DNA of 64,000 nt from Bradyrhizobium nivariense (GTDB lineage Bacteria; Pseudomonadota; Alphaproteobacteria; Rhizobiales; Xanthobacteraceae). Position 1 is the stretch's first letter. Each line of letters opens with the position of its first letter. This document shows, one piece after another, positions 8,742 to 16,469 of this stretch. The position numbers and the translations under genes were made by a program. The notes below the pieces were generated by a model. It saw only the letters and a program-made list of their open reading frames with translations. It was not told where the DNA came from and made no database searches. Location of the stretch: NCBI RefSeq assembly GCF_029846715.1, contig NZ_JARVWW010000001.1, forward strand, positions 744,001-808,000. Reading direction: 5' to 3'.

Positions 8742-9917
8742 TCAGGCCGCGATCAGATCGTCATACACCGGCGCGATCGCCTCGTCCGCGACCAGCTCGT
8801 CGCAGAACAGCCTTGCCTCTTCGCGCGCGGATTCGGTGGCGAAGCGGCGCAGCAGGACCATCAGCGGTTCGGTCGCGCCGCGGTCGGTCTCGCAATGGGT
8901 GAGCACGCGCTCGACCATGCGGCGGCGCAGCCGCGCCGCATTGTCGTCGCTGTCGACGAAGCCCTGCTCGTGGCAGGCATCGAGCGCGACCTGGAAGGCC
9001 GCAAACGTCGCCTCGGGAAGCCCGGCGCGGCGGAGCAGCGCGTGCAGGCTATTGCCGCCGCGATCGTGCAGCAGCGCGGACACGCGCGCCAGCGGCAGGT
9101 CGGCGAGTTCAGCCAGCGCCGCGTCGAACAGGTCGAGATTGCTCGACAGCAGCGCGCGCAGAATAAGACCCGCGGTGAGCTGGCCGGTGATGCGCAGGTG
9201 CCGAACAAGACCCTGCATGTCTTCGCCGCGCGAGCGCGCCGCGATGTTCATGGTGGAGCGGTCACGCGCCTCGGTCGCGATGCGCTCGGCGCGGTCGGCA
9301 CTCAGCCAGTTCCGAGCCACGACGAATTGCGCCAGCGTCTCGGAGAGTTTTGCCACCAGCGCGGCGCGCGTGGCGGACGGCAGATCCTCCAGCACCAGCA
9401 TCGCCTCGCGGATCGCGGCGAGATGGCCGTGACGCTCGACGATGCGATCCCAGGAGAACGGCGCAAGCTCGGCATGAGGATTTTCGATCAGCTCGAGCGC
9501 TGCTGCGGCGCAGCCGACTTCGGCAATGGCGGCGCAGACCGATACCGGCAGCGCGATGCGGCGGGCGACTGCGCACTGCACTTCGTCGCTGCCGGTCGCG
9601 ACGATGTCGACGAGATCGGCGTCGATCAGCAGCGGAGAATGCTCGAGCACGGGCAGCGCGACGGTCGGCTGATCCGCCGACAGCGCCCGCACGATTGCGG
9701 CCGGCGCCTCAATGCTGCGCGCAAAAGCCTCGGCCATCGCCTGCCGCACCAGCGGCGAGGGATCGTCGAGCAGCATCAGAAGCGCGCCCTCGGCAGCAAC
9801 CCGGTCGTCATGGGAAAGGTCTGAGATCAGCCAGGCCCGGGCCAGTGCCCGCGTTGCCTCGGCCCGCTCGCCGGCGGGCGCCGTCCTGATCCAATTGATG
9901 AACTGCCGAACAATCAT
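8742..9917 (-). CDS. DUF2336 domain protein
   Basis: 391 residues of alpha-helical, HEAT-like sequence without signal peptide or membrane segment. The N-terminal half carries the features I associate with DUF2336 (LSDDRVAAEGALLMLLDDPSPLVRQAMAEAFA-type repeats; ALSADQPTVALPVLEHSPLL). DUF2336 is restricted largely to alphaproteobacteria and has no established biochemical role. GGAAG precedes the ATG. A near-consensus CtrA box lies 74 bp upstream, and chemotaxis-type signalling genes and a transglycosylase flank it, hinting at a cell-cycle or motility role (inference). Confidence 0.75.
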   Translation of the reverse strand: MIVRQFINWIRTAPAGERAEATRALARAWLISDLSHDDRVAAEGALLMLLDDPSPLVRQAMAEAFARSIEAPAAIVRALSADQPTVALPVLEHSPLLIDADLVDIVATGSDEVQCAVARRIALPVSVCAAIAEVGCAAAALELIENPHAELAPFSWDRIVERHGHLAAIREAMLVLEDLPSATRAALVAKLSETLAQFVVARNWLSADRAERIATEARDRSTMNIAARSRGEDMQGLVRHLRITGQLTAGLILRALLSSNLDLFDAALAELADLPLARVSALLHDRGGNSLHALLRRAGLPEATFAAFQVALDACHEQGFVDSDDNAARLRRRMVERVLTHCETDRGATEPLMVLLRRFATESAREEARLFCDELVADEAIAPVYDDLIAA

Positions 9918-9990
9918 GCTGCTTCCGGCTTACGCAACGAAGACGAAGCGGTGACGGCTTGTCACCTGCAACACAAAATAAACCACGACG

Positions 9991-10005
9991 CTTAACAAAG
10001 CGTTC
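9991..10005 (-). promoter_or_regulatory. Near-consensus CtrA-like box upstream of DUF2336 gene
   Basis: TTAA-N7-TTCA, one mismatch from TTAA-N7-TTAA, 74 bp before the start of the DUF2336 gene. Part of a larger imperfect inverted repeat (CTTAACAAA ... TTTGTTAAG) spanning about 9990-10040. Confidence 0.4.
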
Positions 10006-10073
10006 ACCATAACTAGCTGGTTTTGTTGACGTTTTGTTAAGGGAACCAGAGCGCTTCGGCGCGCGTGCAGATA

Positions 10074-11111
10074 CTAGCTGCTGAACGTGCCGTTGCGATC
10101 GCTGAAGAGATCGAGCGGCTGCGGCGGCCGCACGTCTGGCGTTGCCGATGCGACGGAGGTCGCGGGTGCGACCGAGGTGAGCGAGGCGTTGTTGCCCCAC
10201 AATTTCTGCACGGTCGTCGAGACCGGCTGCGTGGCATCGCCGGGCTGATAGATCGAGCGAAACACCGGCGTGCTCGGCGCATTGTCCGCGACGGTCGTTG
10301 GCGCTGTCGCGCTCACCGGCGTCACGCCGCGCGTATCCGGAAAGGTCTGGAGATAGGCGGCATTGTCGATCACCGGCGCGCTCGGCTGCACGCCGTTGGC
10401 GCTCGCGACCTGCGTGGTCGACGGCGTGTCGCCATACGCCGCCATCGCGCTGCGCGTCGGTTTCGCATTCGCGGCGCTCGCATAGCGCGTGTCCAGCACC
10501 GAATAGACCTCGGAGACGCTGCGGGCGCGGCCGTCCTTGGCGTAGAAGATCGAGCGATTGGCGGAAGCCGCATTGGGAAACAACCGCGCGCCGACCGCTT
10601 GCGGATTGTCTTCGGCATTGGCAATCAGCTTGGCGGCGCCGCCGACACCCATGAAATGCGCCATGTAGAGTTCGCTGTCGCTCGGCCTGCGGCCGAGCAG
10701 CCCCGTGAGCTTGAAGCTGTTCGACTGCGTCAGCGCAGCCGCCATGCTGGAGGCGGCCTCCGGATCGTCGCGCAGCTTCATGATCGAGCGCTTCATCGCG
10801 GGATCATCGACGGTGTAGCTGCCCGACGAGCTCTTGCTGATGGCGTCGGAATAGCTGCCATAGCCGAGCTGGGTACCCGCCTCCTTCACCGTGCCGAGCC
10901 AGGTCTGGTCGATGAACTGGTAGAGCCCGTGCGCCGACGATGTGGTGGCCCCGGCCGTCGGATCGAAATCCGATTCCATCTTGGCGGTGGTCAGCATGTA
11001 TTGGAAGCTGACGCCAGCGACGCTCGAGGCCTGCTTGATCGCACCGGCGACGCGTGCCCGCGACGGATCGAGAACCGCCGTCTGAGAGGCACTGGAATTG
11101 TCGACCGACAT
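10074..11111 (-). CDS. Lytic transglycosylase (SLT domain) protein
   Basis: 345 residues. Residues 20-210 match the lysozyme-like SLT fold: catalytic Glu46 in AKMESDFDP, followed by AHGLYQFIDQTWL and YMAHFMGVGGAAKL. It would cleave peptidoglycan between MurNAc and GlcNAc. The C-terminal third is low-complexity (Ala/Thr/Pro/Ser-rich). No canonical signal peptide is evident; the start at MSVDNSS (11111) is the best fit, since the upstream extension is unlike protein. A perfect CtrA-like box is 80 bp upstream, which suits a cell-division or flagellar peptidoglycan role. Confidence 0.83.
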   Translation of the reverse strand: MSVDNSSASQTAVLDPSRARVAGAIKQASSVAGVSFQYMLTTAKMESDFDPTAGATTSSAHGLYQFIDQTWLGTVKEAGTQLGYGSYSDAISKSSSGSYTVDDPAMKRSIMKLRDDPEAASSMAAALTQSNSFKLTGLLGRRPSDSELYMAHFMGVGGAAKLIANAEDNPQAVGARLFPNAASANRSIFYAKDGRARSVSEVYSVLDTRYASAANAKPTRSAMAAYGDTPSTTQVASANGVQPSAPVIDNAAYLQTFPDTRGVTPVSATAPTTVADNAPSTPVFRSIYQPGDATQPVSTTVQKLWGNNASLTSVAPATSVASATPDVRPPQPLDLFSDRNGTFSS

Positions 11112-11190
11112 GATGAAGTGCCCGCCCCGCGCGGCGTTGAGCGGCGCCGGCAATTCGGCGCCCTGTCGTCTCACCGTGGGACAGGTATGG

Positions 11191-11205
11191 TTAACGCGGG
11201 GTTAA
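11191..11205 (-). promoter_or_regulatory. Perfect CtrA-like box TTAA-N7-TTAA
   Basis: TTAACGCGGGGTTAA matches the CtrA consensus of alphaproteobacteria exactly, 80 bp upstream of the transglycosylase start and flanked by a TTAACCAT half-site on the minus strand. CtrA is the cell-cycle/flagellar master regulator; occupancy here is inferred. Confidence 0.55.
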
Positions 11206-11262
11206 TTCAGCTCTCGCCGTCATTCCTGGGCGCACCTTCGGAGCGCCCCGGAAGGACGGAGG

Positions 11263-11685
11263 CTATTTCTTGTAGACCGCATCCGGATCGAACAGCCTGT
11301 CCGCATCGACGAAGACGAGCTTGGCGCCGCCGTCTTCGGCCTCGACCTTGCGATAGAAGCAGGAGCGGCGGCCGGTGTGGCACGCCGCGCCGATCTGCTC
11401 GACGCGGAGCCAGACCGCGTCCTGGTCGCAATCGGTACGCATCTCGACCACGCGCTGGGTCTGACCCGACGTCTCACCTTTTCGCCACAAGGCATTGCGC
11501 GAGCGGCTGAAGTACCAGGCTTCGCCGGTCGCAATGGTCTTGCGCAGCGCCTCGTCGTTCATGTGGGCGACCATCAGCACGTCGCCGGTGGCGACGTCGG
11601 TCGCGACGACCGTCACGAGGCCGGCGGCGTCGAACTTGGGGAGGAAGGCAAGCCCTTCCTCGACATCATGAGAGTGAGCGGACAC
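11263..11685 (-). CDS. hisI: Phosphoribosyl-AMP cyclohydrolase
   Basis: 140 residues from a GTG preceded by GAGG; an in-frame TTG 15 bp earlier is less likely. HisI hydrolyses the adenine ring of phosphoribosyl-AMP, the third step of histidine synthesis. The metal-binding signature is intact ([10 protein letters not shown] for Mg, and the zinc Cys residues in [14 protein letters not shown]). It is a stand-alone HisI, not fused to HisE, as usual in alphaproteobacteria. It lies 29 bp downstream of folE on the same strand, so the two are probably cotranscribed. Confidence 0.95.
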   Translation of the reverse strand: MSAHSHDVEEGLAFLPKFDAAGLVTVVATDVATGDVLMVAHMNDEALRKTIATGEAWYFSRSRNALWRKGETSGQTQRVVEMRTDCDQDAVWLRVEQIGAACHTGRRSCFYRKVEAEDGGAKLVFVDADRLFDPDAVYKK

Positions 11686-11714
11686 GGACGTCCTCGCCAA
11701 AAGCGTTCGCGAGG

Positions 11715-12404
11715 TCAGCGCGTGCCTCGCACCAGGGACAGAAAACGAGCCTGCTCCGCCGGATTGTCGCGGAACATGCCGGTGAAGCGGCTGGTGAAGG
11801 TGGAGGCGCCATGCTTGGCGACGCCGCGCACCGACATGCAGGTATGCTCAGCCTCGATCAGCACGGCGACGCCGCGCGGTTTGAGGATCTCGTCGATCGC
11901 CGCCGCGATCTGCGCGGTCATGTGCTCCTGGGTCTGGAGCCGGCGGGCGAAGATGTCGGTGAGGCGCGCAAGCTTCGACAGGCCGACCACGCGTTCCACC
12001 GGCGTGTAGGCAATGTGGGCCTTGCCGTAGAACGGCATCATGTGATGCTCGCATTGCGAAGTGAACTCGATGTCGCGCACAAGGACGAAATCATCATAGC
12101 CGGCGGTCTCGCCGAAGGTACGGTCGAGCACCTCGGCCGGGCACTGGTGGTAGCCCTGATAGAGTTCGTCGAAAGCCTCGACCACGCGGCGCGGCGTGTC
12201 GAGCAGGCCCTCGCGGTTGGTGTTCTCGCCGATATAGGCGAGCAGCGTCTTCACCGCCTGCTCGGCCTCGGCGCGCGCCGGGCGCGGCTGGTCGGCGCGG
12301 ACGGCGGCCGCGAGGAATTCGGAAGGATCAAGCTCTGCCGGGCGGCTCTCGGGCTGCCGGTCGGAGGGCTTGTTGGGGCGGATGGATTTGATTGTAGCGT
12401 CCAT
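11715..12404 (-). CDS. folE: GTP cyclohydrolase I
   Basis: 229 residues. The enzyme opens GTP to dihydroneopterin triphosphate, the first step of tetrahydrofolate synthesis. Catalytic and zinc residues are in the conserved [18 protein letters not shown] and HTCMSVRGV stretches; the core spans residues 45-225, with a variable charged N-terminus. GGAG is well placed before the ATG. It leads the folE-hisI operon and shares a 242-bp divergent intergenic region with the Fe-S scaffold-like gene. Confidence 0.96.
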   Translation of the reverse strand: MDATIKSIRPNKPSDRQPESRPAELDPSEFLAAAVRADQPRPARAEAEQAVKTLLAYIGENTNREGLLDTPRRVVEAFDELYQGYHQCPAEVLDRTFGETAGYDDFVLVRDIEFTSQCEHHMMPFYGKAHIAYTPVERVVGLSKLARLTDIFARRLQTQEHMTAQIAAAIDEILKPRGVAVLIEAEHTCMSVRGVAKHGASTFTSRFTGMFRDNPAEQARFLSLVRGTR

Positions 12405-12646
12405 GTCTACTCCGTTCGACGGCCTTGCGGCCGGAGTGTCACCGGCAGACGGGGCGGCGAAGCCGCCGGACGCCTGTAGAGAACAGTTTTGACGAAAAAG
12501 GCCCTTGGGTCATCACGCTGGCAGCGCAGATCTGAAAGACCGCCGACGCACCGCTGGGCTGTTTTTCCGCCAGTTCCCGCCCTATATAGGGCCATGAATG
12601 CTGCCCGCCAAGGCCGATCGGGTGAGGAAGTGCTGGACGCCATCAC

Positions 12647-13102
12647 ATGCTGAACGACATCTATAACAAGCGGATCATCGAACTGGCTGGGAATATTCCG
12701 CGGCTCGGGCGGTTGTCGGATCCCGATGCCACCGCGACCGCCCACTCCAAGCTGTGCGGCTCGACCGTCAAGATCGACCTCAAGATGGAGGGCGACAAGG
12801 TCACCGACTTCGCCCATGACGTGAAGGCCTGCGCGCTGGGACAAGCCTCTTCATCCATCATGGCAAGTCAAATCGTCGGATCCACTGCGAGCGAACTCCG
12901 TGAGTTACGCGAAACTGTTCGCAAGATGCTAAAGGAGAACGGCGCGCCTCCTGAAGGCAAATGGGAAGAGATCAAGTTCCTCGAGCCGGTCCGCGACTAC
13001 AAGGCGCGCCACGCCTCGACGCTCCTGACCTTCGATGCCGTGGTCGATGCCATCGGTCAGGTCGAGGCGAAGGCGAAGCAGCCGGCTGCGGCGCAAGGCT
13101 GA
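12647..13102 (+). CDS. Iron-sulfur cluster scaffold-like protein (IscU/SufU/NifU-N family)
   Basis: 151 residues with the NifU-N/IscU fold signatures LCGSTVKIDL (Cys37) and ACALGQASSSIMASQIVG (Cys62). The third cysteine ligand expected near residue 123 is absent: the segment reads KARHASTLLTFDA. It may therefore be a divergent scaffold or Fe-S carrier rather than a classical IscU. Position beside folE-hisI and yidD is a recurrent rhizobial arrangement, from my general knowledge. The ATG directly follows a short AT-rich promoter-like stretch (TATATAGGG). Confidence 0.82.
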   Translation: MLNDIYNKRIIELAGNIPRLGRLSDPDATATAHSKLCGSTVKIDLKMEGDKVTDFAHDVKACALGQASSSIMASQIVGSTASELRELRETVRKMLKENGAPPEGKWEEIKFLEPVRDYKARHASTLLTFDAVVDAIGQVEAKAKQPAAAQG

Positions 13103-13149
13103 TTCCGGGCCCGTCGCTGGGCCCCCGAAATGAAATCAGAGATTCGAGG

Positions 13150-14073
13150 CTACTTCTGCGACGCCGTGCCCGGCGTGGCCACGCCGCCCGTCCGCACCAA
13201 AGCTTCCGCCGTCTTGGTCGACCTGGCCGGCTGCTCCGGTTCCGCACCGAACCTGGTCTGCGTCTTCGGTGCAAGCTCCGCCATTGCCGGCGCGGAGATG
13301 TCGACATGCGGCAGCACGTCGGCCACGAGATCAGTCGTCACGAGATTGGTGAGCTTGAGCTCGCCTGCATCGAGCTCGTGCAAATCTTCCCACGGCGGGA
13401 CGCTGAGCGCGAGCGACAGCAGATCGCCGGCACCGCCCATGTCGAACGTGTATTTGGCGAGCCGGCCGATGTCGCGCTCCACGATCATCAGGTCCTGCGC
13501 GCTGTAGCTCGCCGCCTTGGCATCGTCGGCCCGATCGCCCATCCAGATCTGGTGGACCCGGACATGGGCCGCTTCCGGCACGTAGCGCTTCTTGCCCGCC
13601 AGCAGCAGGAACACGCACATGGATTCGCAATAGGCCTCAGGCGCAACCGTCGGACGGGCCGACTGCCCGCCGCGGTTCTGAATGCTGATGCCGACCGTGG
13701 TCAAAAGTCCGAGATTGCGGAAGCGCCTGCCGAGCGTGATCGCGTCGTTGACGGAACCGCCGCTGGAATCGAGCACAACAGTGGCGCCGCCGAGCTGGCG
13801 CCCGCGGGAGAATTCTTCAAAATCCTTGGGCGTGTCGGCGGTGATGATGCCGATCGCGCTGACCCAGCCGCGACAATTCGGCTCGCAGGCGACCCAGCCG
13901 AACTTCATCGGCAGCTTACGCTCTTCGAGGGCAGCACCGGCTCGGGCCGACGACCCGAATGTCGCGACGGCGCCAGCCAGCACGACTCCACAAGCGGCGG
14001 TTCCCACCAACAACCAGCCGCGAAGATTGAGCGCCTTCAGAAATTTCAAACTGATCCCTTCCCCAAGCCCCAT
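13150..14073 (-). CDS. Periplasmic ClpP/crotonase-fold protein, protease-like
   Basis: 307 residues from the ATG at MGLGEG, followed by a membrane-spanning signal anchor (LNLRGWLLVGTAACGVVLAG). The body resembles the ClpP/SppA-like fold of COG3904-type predicted periplasmic proteins: VVLDSSGGSVNDAITLGRRFRN (oxyanion region), AYCESMCVFLLLAG (putative nucleophile Ser between two Cys) and VHQIW (putative His). Residues 60-70 contain a further Cys pair (ACEPNC). Activity is unproven, and the substrate is unknown. Convergent with the Fe-S scaffold-like gene (47-bp gap). Confidence 0.7.
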   Translation of the reverse strand: MGLGEGISLKFLKALNLRGWLLVGTAACGVVLAGAVATFGSSARAGAALEERKLPMKFGWVACEPNCRGWVSAIGIITADTPKDFEEFSRGRQLGGATVVLDSSGGSVNDAITLGRRFRNLGLLTTVGISIQNRGGQSARPTVAPEAYCESMCVFLLLAGKKRYVPEAAHVRVHQIWMGDRADDAKAASYSAQDLMIVERDIGRLAKYTFDMGGAGDLLSLALSVPPWEDLHELDAGELKLTNLVTTDLVADVLPHVDISAPAMAELAPKTQTRFGAEPEQPARSTKTAEALVRTGGVATPGTASQK

Positions 14074-14291
14074 TTGCGCGATTATCCCCGGTTCGCGCTC
14101 GATGAGTCGATCATACAGACGTATGTTTCCACCGCTGTCACAAAAATGGTATCCGGGGGAATACAGATCGTCCATAGATACTTGCTGCACTGCTCCCAAA
14201 AAGCACGCAAAATATGGCGTACAAACAACAGCTTACAGTTCCCAGCATCGGAACCGCGCAATCCCTCACCCAGGATCGCAGCAAAGCGCCC

Positions 14292-14636
14292 ATGAAGCAT
14301 TCAGCCTGCGAGCATTGTTCCAATCCCGTCGATGGCGCGCTCCGGCTCCCGCGTAGATTCGGTCGCGCGCTGATCTGGCTGTACCGGCACACGCTGTCGC
14401 CACTGGTCGGTTACAATTGCCGCCACCTGCCGACCTGCTCGATCTATGGCGACGAGGCGATCGAGCGCTTCGGGCTTTGGGCCGGCGGCTGGATGACGCT
14501 TGCGCGCCTGTTGCGCTGCAACCCCTTCGGCACCTCGGGCATCGACAACGTGCCCCTCACCGCGCCACAAGGCGCACGCTGGTACTTGCCCTGGCGATAT
14601 GGCCGCTGGCGCGGCGTCAACGCGTCCTCGGCATGA
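14292..14636 (+). CDS. yidD: Membrane protein insertion efficiency factor YidD
   Basis: About 114 residues from the ATG at MKHSAC; an ATG at 14214 would give 140. The YidD signature NCRHLPTCSIYGDEAIERFG is intact, preceded by an amphipathic helix (RALIWLYRHTLSPLVG) and followed by RLLRCNPFGTSGIDNVP. YidD is a small peripheral inner-membrane protein that assists YidC/Sec insertion. It is away from rpmH-rnpA-yidC here, as is common in Rhizobiales. Confidence 0.92.
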   Translation: MKHSACEHCSNPVDGALRLPRRFGRALIWLYRHTLSPLVGYNCRHLPTCSIYGDEAIERFGLWAGGWMTLARLLRCNPFGTSGIDNVPLTAPQGARWYLPWRYGRWRGVNASSA

Positions 14637-14666
14637 TGCGGCGCATTGTGCGTCGCTACCTTGAGT

Positions 14667-14691
14667 GGAACCGGAATTCTCGTCTCGCGTT
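14667..14691 (+). promoter_or_regulatory. EcfG-type general stress promoter (GGAAC-N16-CGTT)
   Basis: GGAAC at 14667-14671 and CGTT at 14688-14691 with a 16-bp spacer match the promoter consensus of the EcfG general-stress sigma factor of Rhizobiales exactly. The -10 is 31 bp from the ATG of the small membrane protein at 14722, ideal geometry. Confidence 0.7.
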
Positions 14692-14721
14692 GATGTGATG
14701 CTCCCACGGGAGGAAACAACA

Positions 14722-14934
14722 ATGCGCTGGAAAATCAGCCCTCATTTTCACTTCAGGCGTGGACCGGATTCCCGGGGCGGTTCGAGAGGCCACGATCCCA
14801 GAACCCTCGACATGCTCGCGATCATAGCCCTGCTGATGCTCGTGGCCGGCTCCGGCTGGTATCTGGCGACGAGTTTTACGACGCCGCAAAGCACGACGGC
14901 GTTCATCGTGCCGAGCCAGAGCGTGCACTGGTAG
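14722..14934 (+). CDS. Small single-pass membrane protein
   Basis: 70 residues from an ATG with a strong GGGAGGA site; an in-frame ATG at 14665 falls inside the predicted promoter and is rejected. A basic cytoplasmic N-terminus (residues 1-28) precedes one hydrophobic helix (LAIIALLMLVAGSGWYLA, about 31-50) and a short Ser/Thr-rich periplasmic tail. No family recognised. The EcfG-type promoter predicts induction in stationary phase or stress. Confidence 0.75.
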   Translation: MRWKISPHFHFRRGPDSRGGSRGHDPRTLDMLAIIALLMLVAGSGWYLATSFTTPQSTTAFIVPSQSVHW

Positions 14935-14942
14935 GCTGGACT

Positions 14943-15896
14943 TTAGAGATCCAGCACCAGCCGGTCCGCGTCTGATCCGGCGACGCAGACCATGAGATAT
15001 CGTTCGCGCTCGTAGGGCGACAGGATGTGGTCGCGGTGCACGGGCTTGCCCTCGAGCCAGCCGACCTTGCAGGCACCGCAGATGCCGCCGCAGCACGAGG
15101 CGGATATGTCGATGCCCCCTTCCTGCAAAGCAGCCAGCATGGTCTGGCCCGCACGAACCTGGATTTCGGTTCCCATGCGCGCAAGCGACAGGGTGAAGGG
15201 CTTTGCGTCGGGATCGATGACCGGTGGCGCTGCAACGAAACGCTCGATATGAACATTGGCTGCGGGCCACGCGGCGGTCACCCGTTCGAAATCGTCAATC
15301 ATGCTTTCCGGCCCGCAGCACGCGACCAGCGTCTCCGCTCCGCCCTCCCCGACCAGCGACGCGAGATCCGGACGTCCTTCCCGGGACGTGCGATGCACGA
15401 CGATGCGACCGTCATCGCTCAACGGCGCGAGGTGAGACGCGAGCGGCACCTCCTCGCGCACAATCAGATGCAGCGCGAAGTCCGCATCTCCCGTCCGCGC
15501 GAGGTGCCGCGCCGTCGACAGAAACGGCGTCACGCCGATACCGCCCGCGATGAATACGTAGCGTGCGAAAGCATCGCACGCCAGCCCGCCGCGCGGCAGC
15601 GATGCGCCGATGACGTCGCCGATCCTGATCTCATCGTGAAGTGTGCGCGAGCCGCCTCGTCCATCGGTCTCGCGCTTCACCGCGATGACATAGCGCGTGT
15701 TGTCAGCGGGCTCGTTGCACAGCGAATAGGTGCGGACGAGGCCGTTCGGCAGGTGCAGGTCGATATGCGCCCCGGGCTTGAAGGGCGGCAATTCCCAATT
15801 GTCGGGATCGATCAGCGTGAACAGCTTTATCCCGGCGCCGGCCTCTTCGATGCCGGCGACGACCGTCTTGATCGTCGTGATCGGACGCACCTTCAT
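14943..15896 (-). CDS. Ferredoxin-NAD(P)H reductase with C-terminal plant-type [2Fe-2S] domain (vanillate demethylase reductase-like)
   Basis: 317 residues, domains in the order of phthalate-dioxygenase-reductase-type proteins: flavin-binding barrel (RTYSLC at 55-60), NAD-binding domain (FIAGGIGVTPFLS; CCGPESM) and a C-terminal ferredoxin domain with the CxxxxCxxC cluster motif (CCGGICGAC) plus a later Cys in LMVCVAG. It would pass electrons from NAD(P)H to an oxygenase or other acceptor. Its ATG overlaps the MOSC gene's stop by 4 bp (ATGA), indicating translational coupling. No oxygenase is encoded beside it, so the acceptor is unknown. Confidence 0.88.
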   Translation of the reverse strand: MKVRPITTIKTVVAGIEEAGAGIKLFTLIDPDNWELPPFKPGAHIDLHLPNGLVRTYSLCNEPADNTRYVIAVKRETDGRGGSRTLHDEIRIGDVIGASLPRGGLACDAFARYVFIAGGIGVTPFLSTARHLARTGDADFALHLIVREEVPLASHLAPLSDDGRIVVHRTSREGRPDLASLVGEGGAETLVACCGPESMIDDFERVTAAWPAANVHIERFVAAPPVIDPDAKPFTLSLARMGTEIQVRAGQTMLAALQEGGIDISASCCGGICGACKVGWLEGKPVHRDHILSPYERERYLMVCVAGSDADRLVLDL

Positions 15897-16414
15897 GCCG
15901 CGTTCCGCACCGTATCCCCAACCCTGACGATGCCGCCTTGCAAGATCCTGCAGTTGAGGCCCGAGCGGTTGATGAGCGGATCGAAGATCGCCTTGCCGGT
16001 GATCTCCTCGATATGCCGGCATGGAATCGATAATCGGGTTGCTTCCAGCAAGGTCTCACCTAACCAGAAGCGGCGGCCGACCAGGTGATTCAACGGCACG
16101 CCCTCGACCGTCACGTTGCGGCGATGCTCCTCGGGACCGAGTTCGATTCCCGCGTCGCGCTTGAGCGCGACCAAGGTTTCGAGCTCGAACAGGGTGACCT
16201 GCCGGCCCTCTTCGGGCTTGTGCGAATAAAATCCTTCCTCGCGCCCGATCATGTAGCGGTCACCCTCGATCCCTTGGCCGGCGACGAGAGCAAGCTGCTC
16301 CATCGCGCGCATTGGCAGGAACGCGCGCGGGGCGAGATGGAGAAAGCGGACCAAGCCAGTCCAGCCGAGGCGTGCTGTGCTATGAGCCGAGCCGGCGTCT
16401 ATCTCATCGAGCAT
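15893..16414 (-). CDS. MOSC domain protein
   Basis: 173 residues from the ATG with AAGGA upstream; an earlier in-frame ATG (16450) lies inside the hairpin and is rejected. The MOSC beta-barrel (molybdenum cofactor sulfurase C-terminal domain) is indicated by GIEGDRYMIG, EEHRRNVTVEGVPLNHLVGRRF and the CRHIEEITG loop with the conserved Cys. MOSC proteins bind Moco and often reduce N-hydroxylated compounds with a [2Fe-2S] reductase partner; here such a reductase is encoded immediately downstream with overlapping codons, as in YiiM/YcbX-type systems. Confidence 0.87.
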   Translation of the reverse strand: MLDEIDAGSAHSTARLGWTGLVRFLHLAPRAFLPMRAMEQLALVAGQGIEGDRYMIGREEGFYSHKPEEGRQVTLFELETLVALKRDAGIELGPEEHRRNVTVEGVPLNHLVGRRFWLGETLLEATRLSIPCRHIEEITGKAIFDPLINRSGLNCRILQGGIVRVGDTVRNAA

Positions 16415-16438
16415 GACAGAATCCTTGTGGGAAGCGAT

Positions 16439-16463
16439 GGCGCGCCGCAAGAAGCGGCGCGCC
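16439..16463 (-). terminator. Perfect 10-bp hairpin between transporter and MOSC genes
   Basis: GGCGCGCCGC pairs perfectly with GCGGCGCGCC around a 5-nt loop, 6 bp past the transporter stop and 25 bp before the MOSC start. There is no U-run, so it may be an attenuator or mRNA-stabilising stem that lowers expression of the two downstream genes rather than a full terminator. Confidence 0.55.
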
Positions 16464-16469
16464 GCGGAA

